Positions 32,585-40,071 of a stretch of DNA of 64,000 nucleotides are shown piece after piece. Position numbers and translations under genes: made by a program. Within the stretch, counting starts at the first letter, position 1. The number at the start of each line of letters is the position of its first letter. The notes beneath the pieces are model-generated. The model did no database searches. It was not told the DNA's origin and was given only the letters and a program-made list of their open reading frames with translations. Location: positions 62,001 to 126,000 of the forward strand of contig JAHBVR010000020.1 in the NCBI GenBank assembly GCA_019637395.1, given 5' to 3'. This DNA comes from Vulcanimicrobiota bacterium. GTDB taxonomy: Bacteria; Vulcanimicrobiota; Xenobia; Xenobiales; JADMJV01.

Positions 32585-33234
32585 CCCGGCCGCTTGAGCA
32601 GACCACGCCGAAAAGCTTCGAGCAGCAAATTGGTGCGGTCGTTGACTCCAAGCTTGTTGAAAAGTGCGCGAATCTGACTTTTGATGGTGCTGATGGAAAC
32701 ATGGAGCCTTTCCGCTATTTCCGGATTTCCCAGGCCGCCGGCCAGACACTCCAGCACCTCTTGTTCGCGAGGGCTTAAAAGTACGGGGCAATCATGAGCC
32801 GCTTGCGGCTCCACCGTGCGCAACTGTTCCAGCAGACCCGCAGCCACTTTGGAATAGACGTAGACGCTGCCGTCTTTCACCGTCTGGATAGCGGTCAGCA
32901 ACTCTTCCTGCGAAGCGGTTTTGACGATATAACCGTTTGCTCCGGCCTCCATGGCCTTGAGCAGCATGCGCTTGTCTTCATGGACCGTCAGCGTGAGCAC
33001 GGGAAGCGCGGGCCAGCGGCACCGCAGCTCGCGAGTAGCCCACAGCCCATCCTTGCTTCCCAGATTGATGTCCATCAACACCACGTCGACGTCGTGCGCG
33101 CCGACAAGAAAAGCCAGAGCCTCCTCCGCCGTGGACGCCTCCCCTACCACCGTCACACCCTGATCCAACGCCAGCAACTGGCGCAAACCCTGACGGAACA
33201 TTTGGTGATCATCCACCAGCAAAACCCGGGTCAC
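32581..33234 (-). CDS. NarL/FixJ-family response regulator
   Basis: 217 residues. The receiver domain has VLLVDDHQMFRQGLRQLLAL, the phospho-acceptor Asp near residue 55 in VDVVLMDINLGSKDG, the Thr in LPVLTLTVHEDKRML and the Lys in GYIVKTASQEEL. The C-terminal LuxR-type HTH is LSPREQEVLECLAGGLGNPE and ISTIKSQIRALFNKLGVNDR. It probably receives phosphate from the adjacent SnoaL-type kinases and controls transcription. It overlaps kinase D by four bases tail-to-tail, an unusual place for a cognate regulator. Confidence 0.93.
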   Translation of the reverse strand: MTRVLLVDDHQMFRQGLRQLLALDQGVTVVGEASTAEEALAFLVGAHDVDVVLMDINLGSKDGLWATRELRCRWPALPVLTLTVHEDKRMLLKAMEAGANGYIVKTASQEELLTAIQTVKDGSVYVYSKVAAGLLEQLRTVEPQAAHDCPVLLSPREQEVLECLAGGLGNPEIAERLHVSISTIKSQIRALFNKLGVNDRTNLLLEAFRRGLLKRPG

Positions 33235-33316
33235 TGCGGCCGGGCTTCATTCTAAGGACAAAAGCTCCTGCCCCGAGGTTGCCAGGGGGCGTGGCCGATC
33301 CAACGAAGCGAATGGC

Positions 33317-33862
33317 ATGGCTTACTTTCAAGGGCAGCCCCGTCTCGAAGTCTTTCAACCGCTGGGCTATCCCATGCGGATGGGTGAGCCCGAGCAATTG
33401 GATGTACCCGATTACGAACTGGTGCAAGTTTTGCTCAGCTCCGGCGACTTCGGCCTGGCCCGCGCTCACCTGGAGAGCATGCATCCTCAGAACATGGGAA
33501 TGCTGGCTTTCGCCTGCGAGTGGTCGCTGCAGATGGTCCGTACCTGTTGGGAACTGGCTGGCGAGGCAGCGGAAAGAGAGTCTACCGTCGGCGCGTTGGA
33601 GCGTTATCAGGCCGAGGTGCGGCTGCTGCTCGAAGAACACGGGCCGGAGCTCGACGGGCTATGGACGATGCCCTGGCGCTCTATGCGGTGGAGCAGCTCT
33701 CAGCCGAGTCGGTGGTGCGCTTCCGGTCGGCACCCTCCGATTTTCTCTGCAATTTCACCCTTCATTCGACCCGTCTCTCGGAAAGTTTGGTCGCAGCCCT
33801 CAGCCAGGGCGACGCGGACGAGAGCAAGTCGCTGCTGGACAGCTACTTCACCGACTGCGTGA
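33317..33862 (+). CDS. N-terminal half of a probably frameshifted unknown protein
   Basis: ATG 33317 starts MAYFQGQPRLEVFQPLGYP, then a helical unit (YELVQVLLSSGDFGLARAHL, MLAFACEWSLQMVRTCWELA) down to LLLEEHGPELDGL at about 33660. Beyond that the frame becomes Arg/Ser/Pro-rich without protein character and ends at 33862. The next frame takes over exactly there at ATG 33661. The helical unit resembles one in the second part (LVAALSQGDADESKSLLDSY), which supports one original protein with two repeats. Overlapping genes remain possible. Confidence 0.55.
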   Translation: MAYFQGQPRLEVFQPLGYPMRMGEPEQLDVPDYELVQVLLSSGDFGLARAHLESMHPQNMGMLAFACEWSLQMVRTCWELAGEAAERESTVGALERYQAEVRLLLEEHGPELDGLWTMPWRSMRWSSSQPSRWCASGRHPPIFSAISPFIRPVSRKVWSQPSARATRTRASRCWTATSPTA

Positions 33863-34365
33863 GCCGGCATGACGCCATCGTCACCTTCTGCTCGAGTTAT
33901 CCCGCCTTTATCGCCTCGCGCTACGGCGAGGATCTGGCGCTTCGCGTAAGCAACCAGAGTCTGAAGGACTGTCCCGGCTGGTTGAATCTGTGGACGCTGA
34001 CCGAGAACATGAGCCAGACGGAACTGGCCGCCTTCCTGGCCGAGCACTTTCGCTACCACTTCTCCGGACCCGGGCGGCGCGGAGCCTGCACAGTCATCGA
34101 AGATGATGAGAAAATCCGCCTCCTATTCAAACCCTGCGGCGGAGGAGGTGCCCTGCGGCGCCGCCTGGGGCAGCACCTTCCTCGCCTGCAGCAAGCCTCA
34201 GCCCTCACCTGGGGCAGACAGGGCGAAGTGCCCATCTACTGCTCCCACTGCGCACTGAATGAACAACACTCCCTCGAGCTTTACGGCTATCGCCGCTTCC
34301 TGACCCGCTTTCACCCCGACCCGGACCACCCGTGCGAGTGGACCCTCTATAAGCACCCTGGATAG
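33661..34365 (+). CDS. Unknown protein with C-terminal Cys-rich CxxC module
   Basis: 234 residues from ATG 33661, a -1 shift relative to the upstream frame. A helical half (ALALYAVEQLSAESVVRFR, LVAALSQGDADESKSLLDSY) is followed by a C-terminal module with ACTVIEDDEKIRLLFKPCGG, VPIYCSHCALNEQHSLELYG and HPDPDHPCEWTLYKHPG. The Cys and His residues could bind metal. I do not recognise the family by name. It is probably the second half of the gene that starts at 33317, and it follows the kinase-regulator cluster. Confidence 0.6.
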   Translation: MDDALALYAVEQLSAESVVRFRSAPSDFLCNFTLHSTRLSESLVAALSQGDADESKSLLDSYFTDCVSRHDAIVTFCSSYPAFIASRYGEDLALRVSNQSLKDCPGWLNLWTLTENMSQTELAAFLAEHFRYHFSGPGRRGACTVIEDDEKIRLLFKPCGGGGALRRRLGQHLPRLQQASALTWGRQGEVPIYCSHCALNEQHSLELYGYRRFLTRFHPDPDHPCEWTLYKHPG

Positions 34366-34373
34366 ACGGCCTG

Positions 34374-34835
34374 CTATCCGGAAAAGATACTCCAGGCCAC
34401 CAAACCCGCTGTCGCGAGCAAGCCGAGAAAACTTGCTTCCGGAACTGGGGCCGAGGTTTTTTGCTCTAATCTACCTCCTGTGAGACAACCACAGATTGCA
34501 TAAAGGGCGAGAGTTGAATGTAGCACAGCCGACCAAGGATAGAGAGCTGAGCCAAGCCCCCAAACTATATTGGGGTGTAACGCCCACTGGGAGTAGGCTA
34601 CTCCAGCCCCAGAAGAGGCGAACAAGACGGCGAGCAGATAGTGCACCCGCTGGAATCCACACCGGAGGTTTAGCTGAAAAGCCAGGCCGGTCGCGAGCAT
34701 CGTTAGCCGTTGCAATTGACACCAAGCGCAGGGGGGGTTGCCCAAAATCCTTTCGCTAAAAGAGCCGGCCCAAAGCCCCACGGCAATTAGCAGGCAAAAA
34801 CCGACTTCGAAATGGCTATGACGACAAGCAGACAT
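34374..34835 (-). CDS. dsbB: DsbB-like thiol oxidase membrane protein
   Basis: 153 residues with about four membrane segments. The first periplasmic loop has the redox pair in NPPCAWCQLQRLTMLATG, the DsbB/VKOR-like hallmark with the following Gln-Arg. The second loop (ALHPNIVWGLGSALYPW) has no Cys pair, unlike classic DsbB. A CGC lies further on in LALYAICGCLTGG. It would pass electrons from a DsbA-like protein to quinone. It lies in one operon with the DsbA-like gene upstream and a very small membrane gene between. Confidence 0.8.
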   Translation of the reverse strand: MSACRHSHFEVGFCLLIAVGLWAGSFSERILGNPPCAWCQLQRLTMLATGLAFQLNLRCGFQRVHYLLAVLFASSGAGVAYSQWALHPNIVWGLGSALYPWSAVLHSTLALYAICGCLTGGRLEQKTSAPVPEASFLGLLATAGLVAWSIFSG

Positions 34836-34844
34836 TCCTCCTCC

Positions 34845-35008
34845 TCAGCGTCCCAGCCGCATCCAGGTAGCGCAAAGCAAAAGGCCAACCAGAAATAGCA
34901 CCGCTGCACCAGCTCTGGCTTTTCGTTGACCTATAGTCAAGGCGGCCAGAAGCAGTGCGGCGCAGGTCGCTTTCAGCACGCTCTCAGCAGCAGGGAGTTT
35001 CAGACTCA
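34845..35008 (-). CDS. Small two-helix membrane protein between dsbA and dsbB
   Basis: A GTG at 35006-35008 inside the end of the DsbA-like gene starts a 54-codon frame with two hydrophobic segments (LKATCAALLLAALTIG and AGAAVLFLVGLLLCATW), ending 9 bp before the DsbB-like start. Too short for most gene callers. The fit between its neighbours and its hydrophobic pattern support it, but there is no homologue evidence. Confidence 0.4.
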
Positions 35009-35784
35009 CTCGGCTGAGGCCGTAGATCGGGGCTAACTGGTTCTCCCTCCCGTCGCTCCAGCAGAATCTGAACCACGTCTTGGTAGTGGATATAGCGGTA
35101 AGCTGAAACCAGGATTCCGTTGATGTAGACGGTGGGAGCTCCGGTAATTCCCAAGCGGGTGGCCTCCTCTTTGTCCTGCCTGACCCGGGCGAGTAAAATC
35201 GGGTCCTTGAGATCCTTTTTGAAAGTCTCCTCATCCAACTTGAGGTGTTTTGCAGCTTGAAGATAAAGTTTGAAGTCCAGTTCCTCCTGGTGTTGGAATA
35301 GATAGTCTTTCATGGCCAAGAACGCACCTTGTCGCTCCGCCGCCAGGGCAGCAACCGCAGAGTCTACCGCGTGAGGATGGTAGGAAACGGGAAATGCCTT
35401 GAACACGATTCTGACCTTATCCGGCCAACGTGCGCACAACTTCGTAAGCTGTTCAGATGTCTTTACGCAATTACGACATTCATAGTCGAGGAAGTATGTC
35501 ACGGTTATTGGTGCCGAACGCATGCCGGTAGAAGGACAACCTTCCAGGTTCAGCGGGGTTCTGTGGGCTAATTGATAATCCACGTCTCGTCTTTCGGAGC
35601 GCTTCTGGGCAGCCGCCATGGAGCGGTCGAGGGCGTTCTGGATTTGACTGGCGTGTCGATCATTTTCGAGATAGGCCTGGAAAAAAGGGGGGAAAAAGAG
35701 AATGGAAAGCACCGCCGTGGTCACCGTCGAAGTAAAAACGCACGCCAGCAGGCTTTCTCGAGCACTCACTTTGCCAGGATTCAT
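34984..35784 (-). CDS. DsbA-like thioredoxin-fold protein
   Basis: 266 residues. One N-terminal membrane anchor (LLACVFTSTVTTAVLSILFF) is followed by a helical linker and a thioredoxin_4-type domain. It has PITVTYFLDYECRNCVKTSE with the CxxC pair CRNC, RIVFKAFPVSYHPHAVDSAV, and the cis-Pro loop ITGAPTVYINGILVSAYRY. It is anchored on the outer face of the inner membrane and likely oxidises or isomerises disulfides. The C-terminus ends in a CC pair. It is coupled to the DsbB-like gene. Confidence 0.88.
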   Translation of the reverse strand: MNPGKVSARESLLACVFTSTVTTAVLSILFFPPFFQAYLENDRHASQIQNALDRSMAAAQKRSERRDVDYQLAHRTPLNLEGCPSTGMRSAPITVTYFLDYECRNCVKTSEQLTKLCARWPDKVRIVFKAFPVSYHPHAVDSAVAALAAERQGAFLAMKDYLFQHQEELDFKLYLQAAKHLKLDEETFKKDLKDPILLARVRQDKEEATRLGITGAPTVYINGILVSAYRYIHYQDVVQILLERREGEPVSPDLRPQPSESETPCC

Positions 35785-35820
35785 TCCCTTAAATCCCCTT
35801 TCACAAAACCGTCAGGTCGG

Positions 35821-36063
35821 TCAAAGGCAGGCAAACTCAACGTAAGTTTCAGTCGGGCGCTTACCTTCGTCGCAATTGCACGAATAGATCTCTGCGCGGC
35901 GGCCCTGCTCCTCGCAAATTCCAGCTACGATACGCTGCGCAATTGGACAGGTTTGAGAGCATCTGCGACCGGTTGAATCGCGGTAGGTATAGGTCCTCGC
36001 CAGAGCTCCGGCTGACGCCAGCAAAATGACGGTCAGGGTGACCCGAAAATTCTTCATTACCAT
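35821..36063 (-). CDS. Small Cys-rich exported protein
   Basis: 80 residues (or 78 from the next ATG) after GGAAGGAT. The signal peptide (RVTLTVILLASAGALA) is followed by a short mature chain with six Cys: GRRCSQTCPIAQRIVAGICE, YSCNCDEGKRP and EFACL. The pattern suggests a disulfide-stabilised secreted peptide. It sits directly upstream of the DsbA/DsbB-like operon and is a plausible client. Family unknown. Confidence 0.65.
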   Translation of the reverse strand: MVMKNFRVTLTVILLASAGALARTYTYRDSTGRRCSQTCPIAQRIVAGICEEQGRRAEIYSCNCDEGKRPTETYVEFACL

Positions 36064-36496
36064 TGGATCCTTCCAAATAGAATGGCCTGACACGTTTCCG
36101 CCAGACCCACCTGGAGTATAGCTCCGCCAGGGCCTGGGCGAATCGAACTTGAGGACGATAACTCTGACCTTCAGGACAACTGTTCGACACTTTGACCAAA
36201 CTGTGGGAAGCGCCTCGCATGGGTTACACTTTTGGATGGAAGGCAGGGATATTCGCCAGGCATTCTGGTGCGATTGGCTCGGTCAGACCGAGACACCGGT
36301 ATCAGGGAGCGATGCAGGCGGCTTTAGCGGAGGGCAACCTTGCGGTCTGAAAATTGACCTCCTGGACAATAACAGATGAACCTTCGAGCCAGCAGTTTCC
36401 GACCCGCAGGGTGATACCGTCAGTCCCGGATTAGTGCTAACCTGCCACCCAGCACTGTCGTTACAGGGCAATTGACGAACGGTAGGGTGGGAAAGA
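36064..36496. other. Gene-free stretch, nothing recognised
   Basis: About 430 bp between the divergent Cys-rich exported gene and the lipoprotein gene, with no frame of protein character on either strand. It probably holds the promoters of both genes, but no convincing motif pair could be chosen. Base composition is less GC-rich than the flanking clusters. Confidence 0.5.
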
Positions 36497-38371
36497 GTGA
36501 AGTATTCCCTGAGTAGCAAAGGTAAGTCAGGAATAGCGAGGTTGCTAATTTTGAGCCAGTTCGTTTGGCCGATTGCAGGCTGTGGCTCTAACAGCACATC
36601 CGATCTTCCTCCCTCTCAAGCAGTTGGTCAGCAGCAATCGAATTCAACTGCTCCATCACGAACTCTGATCCTGGAGCGGAGCAGCGGGAGTCCCGGAGAG
36701 TTCTTGCGGTTTCATTCCACTGCCCTGGACACAAACGCGGCGGCCACCATCATTTTCACGGATGCCCAAGGCTACCGAGTGGCGGTGGAATTGCCGCCTG
36801 TAAAGGGAAACCTGATTCAGCTTCCTCTGCCGCCGTATTTCCAGACCGACGCACAGGGTGTTCTCCGCTTTTCGGCAGGGACGGTTTCCATTACGGTTCA
36901 GCAAAGTATCGGTGAGCAAGTCATTTCTTTGGGTCCCGTGAACTTTACTATCGGTGACCTTCCTGAGCCTTCAGGAACTCCTGGCGCTGCCACCGTCGAG
37001 CAGTTGAACCGCCTGCTCACCCAGTCGGCTCTGCTGGAGAGCGATTTGACCGCCTTCGATGCGGACACGCGTTGGACGGCGGGGACCTCAAGGCTTCGGT
37101 CCGAGTTGGCTTTAGTAAAAGCCGGATTGGAGACTTTCCTGTCGGAAATTCGCCGCCTATCAGCAGGCGAGGTCGACGAACTGCGGTTGGGGATGGTCGG
37201 CGGTCAGGAGACCGTGCTGACAAGGGATAACCTCGTTCTGTTGGACGTGCTGCTACCGCTTTATCTTCCCAGCAATGCGGAGAGCACGGAACTAACCCTG
37301 GCACGCGAGCGAGTTTTGTTGGCACTGCTACAGAGCCAACTCAGCGCGTCGAGTCCTAAAGCCAGAGAAGTCCGCCCTCTAGTACAAGCCCTTCCTGTTC
37401 TTTATGCGTTCTTCTTTGTCTATGTAACCCATCGTGTCTTTCAGGCTTACACTTTGGATACTCCAGGGGCCCAAGCAGATAAACAAACCCTTAACCGTCT
37501 CAAAGAAGGTTTAGGCACCCTGTGGGATTACCTGTTTGCCGCAGTGGATGTTTCCGTTGTTGGGCAGGCCATTGCCGCCGATGACCTGGCGCAAATCCAG
37601 GCGACCGACGTCAACTTCCCCCACCTGTTGGACCCCTCTCAAACAGCGGCTGGCCAGGCTCTGGGACAGGTGCAAGCCCATCTTGACAATATGGGGATTA
37701 ACACAGAAGAGGCGGATATCCTGAAAGAGTTTCTGGCCGACCCTCCCTTTCCCGCACCCGTTGCCAGGGCGGACAGCTACCAGACCCGCCTCAATCAACC
37801 TTTGCAGGTGACGGCGACATCAGGTCTGCTGGCCAACGACACATTGCACCGTGCCACGCTTGCCGCGTCTTCGACCAGTACGCAACGCGGCGGAACGGTC
37901 AACGTGGCGGCCGACGGCTCCTTTAGCTACACGCCACCCCCATTCTTTTTCGGGACGGACGAGTTTAGCTACAGCATCAGCAATACCGCCGCCTCGCGAT
38001 CGGCCTCGGCCACCATTGAGGTTCAACCGACCCTATCGGGTATCTGGTCGGAAGGAGGAACGGTCATTGCGCCGGGGACCTGCGCTGGAATCAGTGATAC
38101 CGCCGTGATGGTTCTGGAAGAAACCAATGGGGTCGTGAGCGGGAGCCTGACTTATCAGACAGGGGGCTTCACCGATCCGGTAAGCGGAAGTTACAACGCA
38201 CAAACCCGCCAGGTAATTTTGGTCACGCAAACCTTCAACTCCGTTTTAGTGGGGACTGTCTCCGCCGATTTACGCAACATCTCGGGCACGTTCGAAAACG
38301 GCCTGCATTGCTACGATAGCGAGGGTCAGGATCTGGGTGCAACCGCGGGAGTTTGGGGAGCCTCTCGTTAA
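36497..38371 (+). CDS. Large lipoprotein with cadherin/Big_9-like domain
   Basis: 624 residues, GTG start. Signal peptide II with lipobox SQFVWPIAGCGSN gives a lipid-anchored Cys near residue 28. A Ser/Gln-rich spacer and a beta-rich part (RTLILERSSGSPGEFLRFHS) lead to a helical middle with LNRLLTQSALLESDLTAFDA and LYAFFFVYVTHRVFQAY. Near residues 420-510 is a VCBS/Big_9-type module (ADSYQTRLNQPLQVTATSG, LLANDT, VAADGSFSYTPPPFFFGTDE). The C-terminus is a lipocalin-like strand region. It is likely surface-exposed. Less GC-rich than the flanks. Followed by a start overlapping its stop by one base. Confidence 0.75.
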   Translation: MKYSLSSKGKSGIARLLILSQFVWPIAGCGSNSTSDLPPSQAVGQQQSNSTAPSRTLILERSSGSPGEFLRFHSTALDTNAAATIIFTDAQGYRVAVELPPVKGNLIQLPLPPYFQTDAQGVLRFSAGTVSITVQQSIGEQVISLGPVNFTIGDLPEPSGTPGAATVEQLNRLLTQSALLESDLTAFDADTRWTAGTSRLRSELALVKAGLETFLSEIRRLSAGEVDELRLGMVGGQETVLTRDNLVLLDVLLPLYLPSNAESTELTLARERVLLALLQSQLSASSPKAREVRPLVQALPVLYAFFFVYVTHRVFQAYTLDTPGAQADKQTLNRLKEGLGTLWDYLFAAVDVSVVGQAIAADDLAQIQATDVNFPHLLDPSQTAAGQALGQVQAHLDNMGINTEEADILKEFLADPPFPAPVARADSYQTRLNQPLQVTATSGLLANDTLHRATLAASSTSTQRGGTVNVAADGSFSYTPPPFFFGTDEFSYSISNTAASRSASATIEVQPTLSGIWSEGGTVIAPGTCAGISDTAVMVLEETNGVVSGSLTYQTGGFTDPVSGSYNAQTRQVILVTQTFNSVLVGTVSADLRNISGTFENGLHCYDSEGQDLGATAGVWGASR

Positions 38372-38754
38372 TGTCCACCTGGTGGGCGCAAAACCTTCGA
38401 GATTTCATCAGGATTCTTTTGATGACTATCGGCCTGATGGCTCTGCGAGCCGCGCTTTTCGGACCTACCCGAGAACCACTGAGGATCGTGAGTAGGAACA
38501 ATTTGCCGCCGGGGCCTCTGACCTTCCTTGATGTCCGACCAGAAGACGAATATCGTTTTCGCCACCTGGAAGGCGCCTATTCCGTCGGCAGTCCTACTTG
38601 CCGAATGGAGCTTTTCCTGGACGCCCAACGGCACCGGACCCTGGTGATCTACGAGGCACCGGGACGGTTTGGACGAGCCAGGAAGTTGGCGCTTCAGATG
38701 CATGAAAAGCGTGGTGACACTATTTTCGTAATGGCCGACCCGGAGCTGTTATGA
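38371..38754 (+). CDS. Rhodanese-like protein with N-terminal membrane segment
   Basis: 127 residues. One membrane segment near residues 10-30 (FIRILLMTIGLMALRAALFG), then a rhodanese-like fold: PLTFLDVRPEDEYRFRHLEG followed by AYSVGS, and RTLVIYEAPGRFGRARKLAL. The active-site Cys loop of true rhodaneses is replaced by EAPGRFGRA, so sulfurtransferase activity is doubtful. It overlaps the MauE-like gene by four bases. It probably belongs to the thiol/sulfur redox group of this region. Confidence 0.6.
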   Translation: MSTWWAQNLRDFIRILLMTIGLMALRAALFGPTREPLRIVSRNNLPPGPLTFLDVRPEDEYRFRHLEGAYSVGSPTCRMELFLDAQRHRTLVIYEAPGRFGRARKLALQMHEKRGDTIFVMADPELL

Positions 38755-39191
38755 ACGGGTTCTACCGCGTCTTGGGTGTAACTCTCCTGCTAGCCTCATT
38801 GAGCAAGCTATCCGCTCCCGAGGAATTCTTAGCTTCCTTGCGCAGCTACGCCTTGATTCCGAGAAACTGGCTGGGAGCGGTGGCCGACTTGGTGACCGTT
38901 CTCGAATTGGTAGTGGGGTTGGAACTCTTGCGACGGCCTGGAGCAGCCGCCCGCCTCTGGACGTTCATCCTCTTTAGCGCCTTCTCGCTGGCGTTGGGAT
39001 GGGCCAGTTGGAAGGGGTTACCCCTGAGTTGCGGCTGCTTTGGTCCACTCTTGGGGAAATTGCATTCACTGCCTCTGGGAAAGACAATTCATCTTGGAGG
39101 CAACCTTACCGTCCTTCTGCTACTCCTGGGCAGCCTGGTTCTAGAAGCGAGACCCCCGAAGAGAGGACATTGCTGTTGTCACTCGTCTTGA
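38751..39191 (+). CDS. MauE/DoxX-like four-helix membrane protein
   Basis: 146 residues with four hydrophobic helices (VLGVTLLLASLSKLSAPEEF, VADLVTVLELVVGLELL, LWTFILFSAFSLALGWASW, NLTVLLLLLGSLVLEA). The loop PLSCGCFGPLLGK is the Cys-containing hallmark of MauE-type proteins, thought to support disulfide formation in methylamine dehydrogenase maturation and in other systems. A C-terminal GHCCCHSS adds three more Cys. Coupled to the rhodanese-like gene. A redox role at the membrane is inferred from the family and neighbours. Confidence 0.75.
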   Translation: MNGFYRVLGVTLLLASLSKLSAPEEFLASLRSYALIPRNWLGAVADLVTVLELVVGLELLRRPGAAARLWTFILFSAFSLALGWASWKGLPLSCGCFGPLLGKLHSLPLGKTIHLGGNLTVLLLLLGSLVLEARPPKRGHCCCHSS

Positions 39192-39194
39192 CAG

Positions 39195-39356
39195 CGGCCG
39201 CGTCGCTTTGCCACCAGCGTCCTGGTGGAGCCCGGGGAAAGGGGTTCGCCTGCCTTTGGCCTGGTCCACGCTGCTGTTGTCCAGCGCCACGGCCAGATCG
39301 CGAGTGGTGTAACCGTTGCCTTTGAGCAACTCGACCAGACCCGTTAAGGCCTGCGT
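39195..39356 (-). other. Possible gene remnant downstream of glycerophosphodiesterase
   Basis: A minus-strand frame gives ALTGLVELLKGNGYTTRDLA and VALDNSSVDQAKGRR, which looks like real protein for about 35 residues and then fades. No start and no family can be assigned. It may be the C-terminal stub of a lost gene. Confidence 0.3.
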
Positions 39357-40061
39357 TTAACCGACGCGATCCATTATGATGCCATCCACCCCCAGGCTTT
39401 CCAGGTAGGCGACGGTGCCCCGATTTTCCAGGCCTGCGAACCACGGCCATACTTGCCTGCCGCGGGAGTGGGCCTGCCGGACGATCCATGGGTTGAGCAG
39501 TAGCGCCTCGGCCATAGGAGCGACGATGGCGATGTCGTCAGGCAGAGGGCGCAGCACCAGTTCCCAAGGATAGAGCAACTGGCAGAGGGGAATTTCCGGA
39601 GCGAGCTGGTGGACTTTTTGCAGAGCGCGAGAGGAAAAACTCGAAATGACGGAGTGGTCTTGCATTCCGTGGGCATAGATGGACTCGACGATCTGGGCTT
39701 CGATATGGCGTCCCTTGATTTCCGGAAAGACCCGAATATTGTGTTCTCTGGCCAGCTTCAGAAAATCATCAAAGGTCGGAAGACTCGGGTCATAGAGCGT
39801 GTTCTCGACACGGCCCGGGCGGCCGGTAGTGCGCCTGAGAAAACTATCGTGCATGAGCACGAGCCGGCCGTCCCGGGTGCGGCGAATATCGACCTCGAGG
39901 TAGTCGGCGCCCAGGCGGATGCCGTGGCGGCAGGCCTCCAGGGTATTTTCCGGGGCGTAGGCGGCGCCACCCCGGTGGGCGATACGTAGTGTCGGTTTCT
40001 CCCGGGATTTTTTTGTTAGATGGTAGGCTAGCTGGGAGGCTGCCCAGGCCTGGCAGACCAG
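39357..40061 (-). CDS. Glycerophosphodiester phosphodiesterase, start unresolved
   Basis: The conserved N-terminus RIAHRGGAAYAPENTLEACR and GADYLEVDIRRTRDGRLVLM holds the catalytic HRG and ExD motifs and the HDSFLRRTT His. VFPEIKGR and a C-terminal GRQVWPWFAGLENRG (HxW-type end of the barrel) follow. It hydrolyses glycerophosphodiesters to glycerol-3-phosphate. An ATG start at 39860 would lose the catalytic N-terminus. The frame is open upstream to 40061 but offers no ATG, GTG or TTG. CTG at 40061 is the only near-standard codon, so the start is a guess. It follows the acyl-CoA synthetase closely. Confidence 0.75.
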   Translation of the reverse strand: MVCQAWAASQLAYHLTKKSREKPTLRIAHRGGAAYAPENTLEACRHGIRLGADYLEVDIRRTRDGRLVLMHDSFLRRTTGRPGRVENTLYDPSLPTFDDFLKLAREHNIRVFPEIKGRHIEAQIVESIYAHGMQDHSVISSFSSRALQKVHQLAPEIPLCQLLYPWELVLRPLPDDIAIVAPMAEALLLNPWIVRQAHSRGRQVWPWFAGLENRGTVAYLESLGVDGIIMDRVG

Positions 40062-40071
40062 ACCAAACCGG

